From NCBI GenBank assembly GCA_017466125.1, contig JAFTUS010000219.1:1-46637 (forward strand): DNA of 46,637 nt, in the 5' to 3' direction. Below the pieces are notes generated by a model that searched no databases, was not told the origin of the DNA, and saw nothing but the letters and a program-made list of their open reading frames with translations. The stretch comes from Lentisphaeria bacterium. Lineage in GTDB: Bacteria > Verrucomicrobiota > Lentisphaeria > Victivallales > Victivallaceae. Both the position numbers and the translations under genes were made by a program. Positions 1 to 5,910 of this stretch are shown piece by piece. Position 1 is the first letter of the stretch; each line of letters begins with the position of its first letter.

Positions 1-2
1 AT

Positions 3-137
3 AAGCAAAACAATATTTTAATGCTTTCCGATGACCGCGGGAAAACGGTGCTGCAAGTTTGGGCGCAGCTCTATCGCCTCGGGTCTGAATCGACCTCTGA
101 AGTTATTCAGAAGTCCGGATACCTGTGGAAACGCTAA
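3..137 (+). CDS. C-terminal fragment of an unidentified protein (5' end outside window)
   Basis: A reading frame open from the window edge runs to a TAA at 135-137 and would encode about 44 residues, including MLSDDRGKTVLQVWAQLY and ending in SGYLWKR. The composition is protein-like, with mixed charged and aromatic residues and codon use resembling the neighbours, and a weak hairpin followed by a short T-run lies just downstream. I do not recognise the family. It could be a chance open frame because only 135 bases are visible. Confidence 0.35.
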   Translation, partial: KQNNILMLSDDRGKTVLQVWAQLYRLGSESTSEVIQKSGYLWKR

Positions 138-164
138 ACGCGCTCTGATCGCTCTAAACATTCC

Positions 165-191
165 AGCCGGCTCGTTGTATGGGTCGGCTTT
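165..191 (+). terminator. possible weak intrinsic terminator
   Basis: AGCCGGC (165-171) can pair with GTCGGCT (183-189) across an 11-nt loop, giving 7 bp including one G-T, followed by TT and TCTC. The stem is short and the T-run is interrupted, so this is tentative. Its position 28 bases after the stop of the partial gene fits a terminator. Confidence 0.3.
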
Positions 192-513
192 CTCATGCCA
201 TTATTGTGGCTTTACGGTGCATTTGTAACGTCGCATAATATATGTTATGTTAAGTGGACTATCGCTTCCGGAGTAGGGGATTTGCGTTATAATTCGCTGA
301 TATTGAACATAATACAAATCTTGTAAATAACGGTTGTTAATAAGTTGTTGATAATTTCTGTCAATATATACCACATAAAAACGGACCCTCCTTTTATTTC
401 TGTTTTTGCGGTTTGCATTATAAAGGTTTTTTGTCAACATTTTTGCAAGATGAGTTGATAATATCAGAAAAATGGAGTATCTTATATAGATGGTAATAAA
501 TAAGGTATATCTG
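192..513. other. AT-rich intergenic region upstream of mnmG
   Basis: About 320 bases without a convincing gene. It is clearly more AT-rich than the surroundings and contains the tandem TTGTNRATAA repeats listed separately, and a further relative (GAGTTGATAA, 452-461). No clean -35/-10 pair or ribosome binding site for another gene stands out. mnmG (gidA) borders the replication origin in many bacteria, so an origin is a possibility but is not shown. Confidence 0.4.
321..354 (+). repeat. three tandem TTGTNRATAA decamers
   Basis: TTGTAAATAA (321-330), TTGTTAATAA (334-343) and TTGTTGATAA (345-354) lie in the same orientation, spaced 13 and 11 bases start to start. Each 9-mer TGTNRATAA differs mainly at the fourth base from the DnaA-box complement TGTGNATAA. 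They could be degenerate DnaA boxes, another regulator's sites or chance in AT-rich DNA. Confidence 0.4.
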
Positions 514-2388
514 ATGAAATATTATGATGTGATTGTCGTGGGTGCCGGTCATGCCGGTTGCGAAGCCGCTCTGGCGGCAAACCGCACCGGTGCCGCCGTT
601 TTGCTGATTACTTTGAATATGGATCATATCGCCCAGATGAGCTGCAATCCGGCAATCGGAGGCATCGCCAAAGGACAGGTCGTCCGGGAAATCGATGTTT
701 TGGGCGGCGCACAGGGGATCGTGACCGATTTTTCAAGTATTCAATTCCGTATGCTCAACCGTACCAAAGGTCCGGCTGTCCGCTCTCCGCGTTCCCAATG
801 CGACAAAGTAGCTTATCAGCGTGGAATGAAACTTCTTCTGGAAATCACTCCGAATTTGGATATTCTGCAGTCAGAAGCCGTTTCTTTTGAAACGGAAAAC
901 AATCGTATTTCTGCAGTAAAAAATCAATTTGGCGATGTAATTCCCTGCGGCGCAGTCGTATTGACTACCGGAACGTTTCTCAATGGAACGTTGCATTACG
1001 GTTTGCGGAATTTTCCGGGCGGCAGAGCAGGGGACTTTCCCTCCTGCGGACTTTCTGCGGCTCTTTCGGAACAACTCCAACTCAAGGTCGGCCGCCTGAA
1101 AACAGGAACCCCTCCCCGCATCCTTGCCAAAACCATTGATTTTTCACAGATGGAAATGCAATCTTCCGAAGGAGCGGGGGAACGTTTTTCACACTGGTCC
1201 CCTGCCCTGCTGCCGAACCTGCCCGAAGCGGCAAATCACGATATGGCGTGTCATCAGGTCTATTCCACGGAAGTTACTGCGGACATCATTCGTCAAAACC
1301 TGCACCAATCCCCTATGTATCAAGGCGTTATCAAGGGAATAGGCACACGTTACTGCCCGTCGTTTGAAGACAAGATCATGCGTTTTCCGCAGCATCCGCG
1401 CCACTTGCTCTATCTGGAACCCGAAGGTGCGCAAACCGGCGAATATTATATCAACGGTATTTCCACAAGCCTCCCCCCGGAAGTTCAGCGGCAGATGATC
1501 CACTCCATCCCCGGAATGGAAAATGCAGTGATCTCCCGTTACGCCTATGCGATCGAATACGACTTTCTTCCCCCCGAACAACTGGAACGATCCCTCAGAC
1601 AGAAAAAATGGGATAACCTCTTCACGGCCGGACAGATAAATGGTACGAGCGGTTACGAAGAGGCCGCCGGACAGGGGTTGATTGCCGGGGCAAACGCCGC
1701 CCGCTGTGCCGCCGGAAAATCTCTCTTTGAACCCGGCCGTGACAGCAGTTATATCGGCGTGATGATCGATGACCTTTGCACCAAAGAGATTGTTGAACCT
1801 TACCGTCTCTTTACCAGCCGTGCCGAATACCGCTTGCATCTGCGGCAGGATAACGCCGATCTGCGTCTCTGCGAAACAGCACACTCTCTCGGACTTCTGC
1901 CGGAAAATAAATATCAGGAATTTTCCGTTTACAAAGAACAACTTGACTCCATGCTGGAATATTGCAGAACGGAAAAGTTCAAAGGCAAACAACTGCTTAC
2001 ACTTCTCAAAGACGTGGACCCTGATACCCCGTGGAACGGCGTTGAAAGCACTCCCCTGCCCTGCCCGGCTGGACGTTTTGCAGAACTCGCCGTTGACCGT
2101 CAGGGACGCCGTGTATGGAACGAACTTCTCATCGAAGCCAAATACGACGGTTATCTTCAGCGGGAAAGTGCAGAGATCAGCCGTCTGCATAAACTTGAAG
2201 ATGTCATCATTCCGGAAACCCTTGATTATGAAGCGATCAGCGGTTTGAGCAATGAGTCCCGCATGAAACTTATCAAAGTCCGTCCTTCCACTCTCGGACA
2301 GGCGGGGCGCATCGACGGCGTGACTCCTGCTGATATTGCCCTGCTGCAAGTCAATATCATGCGTTTGAGGGAGGACAAAACGCAATGA
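514..2388 (+). CDS. mnmG: tRNA uridine 5-carboxymethylaminomethyl modification enzyme MnmG (GidA)
   Basis: MnmG is the FAD-binding subunit that works with the GTPase MnmE to install the (carboxymethyl)aminomethyl group at wobble U34 of certain tRNAs, in the cytoplasm. The 624-residue product is close to the usual length of about 630. The N-terminal dinucleotide-binding motif VVGAGHAGCEAALAA is at residues 8-22, followed by the family signatures NPAIGGIAKGQ and RLKTGTPPR and a C-terminal MnmE-binding helical domain. I chose the ATG at 514 because AAGGT lies 7 bases upstream and the protein then begins MKYYDVIVVG as in the family. An in-frame ATG at 490 would add eight atypical residues. The stop overlaps the next gene by 4 bases (ATGA), so the two are probably co-transcribed. 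Confidence 0.95.
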   Translation: MKYYDVIVVGAGHAGCEAALAANRTGAAVLLITLNMDHIAQMSCNPAIGGIAKGQVVREIDVLGGAQGIVTDFSSIQFRMLNRTKGPAVRSPRSQCDKVAYQRGMKLLLEITPNLDILQSEAVSFETENNRISAVKNQFGDVIPCGAVVLTTGTFLNGTLHYGLRNFPGGRAGDFPSCGLSAALSEQLQLKVGRLKTGTPPRILAKTIDFSQMEMQSSEGAGERFSHWSPALLPNLPEAANHDMACHQVYSTEVTADIIRQNLHQSPMYQGVIKGIGTRYCPSFEDKIMRFPQHPRHLLYLEPEGAQTGEYYINGISTSLPPEVQRQMIHSIPGMENAVISRYAYAIEYDFLPPEQLERSLRQKKWDNLFTAGQINGTSGYEEAAGQGLIAGANAARCAAGKSLFEPGRDSSYIGVMIDDLCTKEIVEPYRLFTSRAEYRLHLRQDNADLRLCETAHSLGLLPENKYQEFSVYKEQLDSMLEYCRTEKFKGKQLLTLLKDVDPDTPWNGVESTPLPCPAGRFAELAVDRQGRRVWNELLIEAKYDGYLQRESAEISRLHKLEDVIIPETLDYEAISGLSNESRMKLIKVRPSTLGQAGRIDGVTPADIALLQVNIMRLREDKTQ

Positions 2389-3311
2389 TGTCCTCAATGG
2401 CGTGGCGAAAACTGAAAAAAAGCCGGACGGCAATGATTTCGCTGTCCATTGTTCTGGCTTACCTTTTTATCGGGATCGGCTGTGAGGTCTACACTGTTTT
2501 TTGTGAAGCACACAACATTACTCCATTGTTTGCCCTGACCGATGAAACAAATTGCTATGCGCCCCCCTCCCCCGCGCACTGGTGCGGCACGGATTATCAG
2601 GGGCGGGATGTACTTGCCCGCGCAGTTGCGGGGATCGCCTCTGCGCTGAAAGTCGGTTTCGTTGCGTCTGTCATTGCTTCTGTCATCGGAGTTTGTCTCG
2701 GAGCGTTTGCCGGATATTTCGGCGGCAGAACGGATGACTGGGTGGTGTGGCTTTACAGCACTTTTGCCGCCATGCCGACGGCGTTGTTCATTCTGGCATT
2801 CGCACTGCTTTTCTCGCGGAACTTTCTTGCTCCGGAACTGCTTCTGGTGGTTCGCGGAGCAGGGAAACTGCTTCATGCCGATCCCGGAGCGTTAGCGGTT
2901 TATCTTGCGATCGGTCTGACCGGCTGGATCACCCTTTGCCGCGTGGTGCGCGGAGAAACCATGCGCTTGAAAAATATGGGTTACATCCAGGCGGCAAAGG
3001 TGGCGGGTGTGGGTGACGTGACTATAATTTTCCGCCACATTCTGCCCAACGTTTTTCATTTGGTCATAATTTATTTCACGTTATCTTTTGCCAGTGCGAT
3101 CATGCTTGAAGTGATTGTCAGTTACCTTGGTTTCGGGGTGCAATCCACGCCCAGTTGGGGCTTGATGATTTCAGACGGTCAGGAGCGGCTCTGGCGCGGT
3201 GTCTGGTGGGAACTTGCCACTGCAACGGGATTTCTTTTCGTTCTGGTACTGGCGTTGAATTTGCTGGGAGATGCACTCCGCGATGCACTTGATCCGCGGA
3301 GCGCAAAGTGA
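2385..3311 (+). CDS. ABC transporter permease, OppC/DppC type (peptide/nickel family)
   Basis: An integral membrane permease of the oligopeptide/nickel ABC family, 308 residues. A first membrane segment (about residues 17-38) is followed by an extracytoplasmic loop with the OppC hallmark GTDYQGRDVLARAV. Then come five more hydrophobic segments and the cytoplasmic EAA loop, QAAKVAGVGDVTIIFRHILP, which contacts the ATPase. The C-terminus LNLLGDALRDALDPR is typical of OppC. The gene overlaps mnmG by 4 bases. The partner permease (OppB), binding protein and ATPases are not in the window, so the substrate cannot be inferred. It may be the tail of a scattered transporter or an orphan. Confidence 0.85.
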   Translation: MMSSMAWRKLKKSRTAMISLSIVLAYLFIGIGCEVYTVFCEAHNITPLFALTDETNCYAPPSPAHWCGTDYQGRDVLARAVAGIASALKVGFVASVIASVIGVCLGAFAGYFGGRTDDWVVWLYSTFAAMPTALFILAFALLFSRNFLAPELLLVVRGAGKLLHADPGALAVYLAIGLTGWITLCRVVRGETMRLKNMGYIQAAKVAGVGDVTIIFRHILPNVFHLVIIYFTLSFASAIMLEVIVSYLGFGVQSTPSWGLMISDGQERLWRGVWWELATATGFLFVLVLALNLLGDALRDALDPRSAK

Positions 3312-3346
3312 ATTCACTGCCCCGTAAAATCTGATTTTCTGATGCC

Positions 3347-3375
3347 TTTTATTATTGAACTTTACAATAATAAAA
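3347..3375. repeat. perfect AT-rich palindrome
   Basis: TTTTATTATTG (3347-3357) and CAATAATAAAA (3365-3375) form a perfect 11-bp inverted repeat with a 7-nt loop, 36 bases after the permease stop. It could act as a weak terminator or an operator. The stem has a single G-C pair, so a standard intrinsic terminator is unlikely. Confidence 0.45.
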
Positions 3376-3380
3376 CGTTG

Positions 3381-3514
3381 AAATCTGTCCTGCTTCTGTC
3401 ATAGTTAAACCTGTCATATTCCACATGGATTTCATTGACATTTCACTTTTTCTGTCGTATAATATATACAGACAGCAATGTATGCTGCACAGAAAATCCA
3501 TAACCGTCAGAAGG
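3381..3514 (+). repeat. duplicated promoter region, copy A
   Basis: This segment aligns without gaps to 5071-5204 (offset 1690). Shared blocks include TTCTGTCATA, TATTCCA, ATTGACATTT, AGACAGCAA and ATGCTG. Copy A carries the better promoter. Its downstream edge merges at about 3495-3501 with sequence derived from the metX-metW junction. Confidence 0.7.
3435..3463 (+). promoter_or_regulatory. sigma70-type promoter in copy A
   Basis: TTGACA (3435-3440), a 17-base spacer and TATAAT (3458-3463) match the sigma70 consensus exactly. It points at the decayed metW copy and the enolase-superfamily gene at 3874. Confidence 0.75.
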
Positions 3515-3520
3515 GGAACC

Positions 3521-3856
3521 ATGATTGAACAACTTTATGTAGACCTCAATCTCCGTCCGGATTTGGAGATTATCGCCAACGACGGAGATTTCGACTGGGT
3601 CATTGTTTCGCAGACCTTACAGGAAATGCGCCGTTCGGATGTAATTTTACAGCGTATCGTGCGTGTCGGCAAACGTGCCGCTGTCAGTTTCATCAACTTC
3701 GGTCATATCGCCTGCCGTCTGCAATTGCTTGCGACCGGAAGAATCTGCTCCCCAACCTCTTTGCGGTGGGATGCGTATTCGTTATTGAGAAAAAAAAGCA
3801 GAGTAATTTCTGCATCTTTTCTCTTGCGGAAATATTCTTTAGGACAAACAAAATAA
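3521..3856 (+). pseudogene. internally deleted, frameshifted copy of metW
   Basis: The first 20 codons (MIEQLYVDLNLRPDLEIIAN) match the intact MetW at 45716-46336. Residues 21-83 are then missing by an in-frame loss of 189 nt, which removes the SAM-binding motif VLDLGCGDG. The next ~54 residues (DGDFDWVIVSQ to ATGR) are almost identical at protein level, but the DNA differs at many synonymous sites. A second loss of about 150 nt shifts the frame. The original ending NLLPNLFAVGCVFVIEKKS is still readable in another frame, while the open frame runs on to 3856. The 14 bases TAACCGTCAGAAGG upstream (3501-3514) and the 6-base spacing to the ATG also match the metX end, so part of the metX-metW overlap was included. 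It is probably non-functional. Confidence 0.85.
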
Positions 3857-3873
3857 AATAAGGATCCCACCTC

Positions 3874-5040
3874 ATGACTACTCCGCTTGATAATTGCACT
3901 TCCTCTGAACGTTCTGCTGTCCTTGAGAAACTGGAAATCAGTTATCTCCGGATCGATGTACCCCGTTATTTTTCAGATGGGGCGTGGAATTGGCGTTATC
4001 AGTGCATGATTGCCATTACATCCGGCGGTCATACGGGATGGGGAGAATTGACTTATGTCCGACCGGAAGAAGAGCGTTTCGATCTCGCTGCGATAGCCAG
4101 GCGTTTCAAAAACAAGACCATTGCAGAAGCGTTGGAACTCTGCCGCTGTATGCGGGGAACTGTGGAAGATGCCGTGCCGGAGACCTTTGAAATCGCCCTC
4201 TGGGATCTTTCGGCACGGCTTGCAGGGAAAAACATTCTCGATTTTTTCGGACTGAAAAAATTTGACCGCATTCCATGCTTGGAAACAATTTTGCTGAATG
4301 ACCCCGCAAAAGCCGCAGAAAATGCCCGTCTGCTTGCCCGGAACTACCTGAAAATAAAACTGTTCGGTGATCTTGCAAGTGATTTGGAAATAGTCCGGGC
4401 AGTACGGAAAGTCATTCCCAGAAACTGTTTTTTGACCTCCGATGTCAATTTGGGTTATTTGAAAAGTGAAACAGAACGTTCTCTGTCCTCCCAACAACGT
4501 CTGGATATTATTACGGACTATATGCGTCAACTTCGCACTGCCGGTCTCAATGCGTGTGAAGATCCGGCTCATTTCAATTTTGAAGAACTTGAAAAACTGC
4601 AAAATGCTCTCCCCGGATTTCCCATCATTCCGGATGAACCGATGCGCCCCGGTTACCGGCTTTGCGAGTATTTCCGTGCCGTACCCGGAGCGATCTATAA
4701 TTTGCATCCCCATGCAATGGGTTCTATTCTTTCTGCGCTGAAACTGGCAGAAATGATAAAACAGGGGGAAGCCAATGTAATGATCGGCGACAACTCCCTT
4801 GTCGGCATCGGTTGTACCCAGTGGCAACTGCTTGCCGGAGGCTGTGGTGCGATTTGGTGTGAAGCCGTTGAAAAAACGCTGGAACGTTCTGATGAATTTG
4901 CCGCCTGCATTCAGGCTTCTCCGATGAAAAAAGCCGATGACGGTTTCAGTTATTACACCGGAAATTCCGTTCCCGGATTTGGAATTTTGCTCGATCAGGA
5001 CAAATTGAAAGCACTTTCTGAAAAACACATTACTGCTTGA
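3874..5040 (+). CDS. enolase-superfamily protein (mandelate racemase/muconate lactonizing type)
   Basis: A 388-residue member of the superfamily whose enzymes abstract a proton alpha to a carboxylate (sugar-acid dehydratases, racemases, cycloisomerases). The N-terminal capping domain is followed by [12 protein letters not shown] (109-120). The barrel then shows the K-x-K pair K160/K162 and metal-ligand candidates D190 (in LTSDVN), E229 (CEDP) and D254 (IPDEP). Where many relatives have a second K-x-K, this protein reads NLHPHAMGS with H278 and H280. AAGGA lies 9 bases before the ATG. It sits between the two promoter copies and beside a glycosidase and a regulator, so a role in sugar-acid breakdown is plausible, but the substrate is unknown. 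Confidence 0.8.
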   Translation: MTTPLDNCTSSERSAVLEKLEISYLRIDVPRYFSDGAWNWRYQCMIAITSGGHTGWGELTYVRPEEERFDLAAIARRFKNKTIAEALELCRCMRGTVEDAVPETFEIALWDLSARLAGKNILDFFGLKKFDRIPCLETILLNDPAKAAENARLLARNYLKIKLFGDLASDLEIVRAVRKVIPRNCFLTSDVNLGYLKSETERSLSSQQRLDIITDYMRQLRTAGLNACEDPAHFNFEELEKLQNALPGFPIIPDEPMRPGYRLCEYFRAVPGAIYNLHPHAMGSILSALKLAEMIKQGEANVMIGDNSLVGIGCTQWQLLAGGCGAIWCEAVEKTLERSDEFAACIQASPMKKADDGFSYYTGNSVPGFGILLDQDKLKALSEKHITA

Positions 5041-5070
5041 TTTTCAATCCTTTTCGTTTAACATCATACC

Positions 5071-5204
5071 TCATTTGTCCTATTTCTGTCATAATTAACC
5101 CCGCTATATTCCATACAAATCCCATTGACATTTTATCTTTTCTGAATATAGTAATAGGAAGACAGCAAAATGATGCTGTAATAAAAAACATAACAGCAGA
5201 AAGG
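5071..5204 (+). repeat. duplicated promoter region, copy B
   Basis: The counterpart of 3381-3514, in the same orientation, ending just before the pseudopilin start. The blocks TTCTGTCATA, TATTCCATA, CCCATTGACATTTT, AGACAGCAA and GATGCTG are conserved. This copy is the likelier ancestral context because a normal gene follows it. Confidence 0.7.
5125..5152 (+). promoter_or_regulatory. promoter in copy B
   Basis: TTGACA (5125-5130) followed 16 bases later by TATAGT (5147-5152). It lies about 60 bases upstream of the pseudopilin ATG at 5214. Confidence 0.6.
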
Positions 5205-5213
5205 ATTCTTCAA

Positions 5214-5900
5214 ATGAAACAAAAATTCACTCTTATCGAACTTTTGGTAGTCATTGCAATAATTGCAATTCTTGCCGCCATGCTTCTGCCTGCTTTGAAT
5301 AAAGCACGGAATAGTGCAAAACGTTCAAATTGTCTCTCAAACCTGAAACAACTGGGTAACGGCGTTGCTTTTTATATCAATGACTATGAAAATTATCTGT
5401 TGCCGGGAAATGCGTCCCATGGCTTCTGGATGTCAAATGACAGCGGAGTATTGCAATACCTGGGCTACTTGGCACACTGTAATTATATCAACGATGTAAA
5501 TATGTACCTCTGTCCCGGAACAGTTCCGGGGGTATATCTGCGGGATGCTAAGAAACTTTATAAAGCCCGTGATTGGAAAAAACAGACTCATACAAATACT
5601 AAATGTTTCGTAACTTATACAGTACGTTTTATGTCCAACAGTCCACGCAAATTGGAAAAATGGCTTAAAGCAGATTACGGTAATCCCGGTCGGGATAATT
5701 TAAGTTATATTGCCTGTCTTATCATGGATCGGGATAATCCGGGATCTGGATATCATTCAAACCCTCACAATTCAGAAGGAGCCAACATATCCCGTTTGGA
5801 TGGTTCCGCTGTATGGTATAACAAATTTTATTCTCAAAAAAATTGTGATTATGATGGCAGCCGCTATCATTTCTTCCGGGGAGCAGATCGTGATCTTTGA
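5214..5900 (+). CDS. type II secretion pseudopilin-like protein with prepilin N-methylation signal
   Basis: A 228-residue protein starting [22 protein letters not shown]: a short basic leader, prepilin peptidase site, Glu at +5 and a hydrophobic helix. [20 protein letters not shown] follows, typical of the large families of such proteins in Lentisphaerota and Planctomycetota. The C-terminal part has [20 protein letters not shown], resembling the H-x9-DG motif of those families. I placed the start at 5214 because the leader begins there and AAAGGA lies 9 bases upstream. The frame is open further upstream but crosses promoter B. The glycosidase gene follows after 10 bases. The protein probably sits at the cell surface or is exported; its job is unknown. 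Confidence 0.85.
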   Translation: MKQKFTLIELLVVIAIIAILAAMLLPALNKARNSAKRSNCLSNLKQLGNGVAFYINDYENYLLPGNASHGFWMSNDSGVLQYLGYLAHCNYINDVNMYLCPGTVPGVYLRDAKKLYKARDWKKQTHTNTKCFVTYTVRFMSNSPRKLEKWLKADYGNPGRDNLSYIACLIMDRDNPGSGYHSNPHNSEGANISRLDGSAVWYNKFYSQKNCDYDGSRYHFFRGADRDL

Positions 5901-5910
5901 GGGAATAAAG

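Noticed and set aside
201..440. Minus-strand open frame of 79 codons upstream of mnmG
   Set aside because: AT-driven composition and no recognisable domain; it covers the tandem repeats.
490..513. Upstream ATG at 490 as the mnmG start
   Set aside because: It adds eight atypical residues and its ribosome binding site is 12 bases away, whereas ATG 514 has AAGGT 7 bases upstream and the family N-terminus.
1189..2433. Minus-strand open frame of 414 codons inside mnmG
   Set aside because: It is the shadow of mnmG on the other strand, with no family similarity or ribosome binding site.
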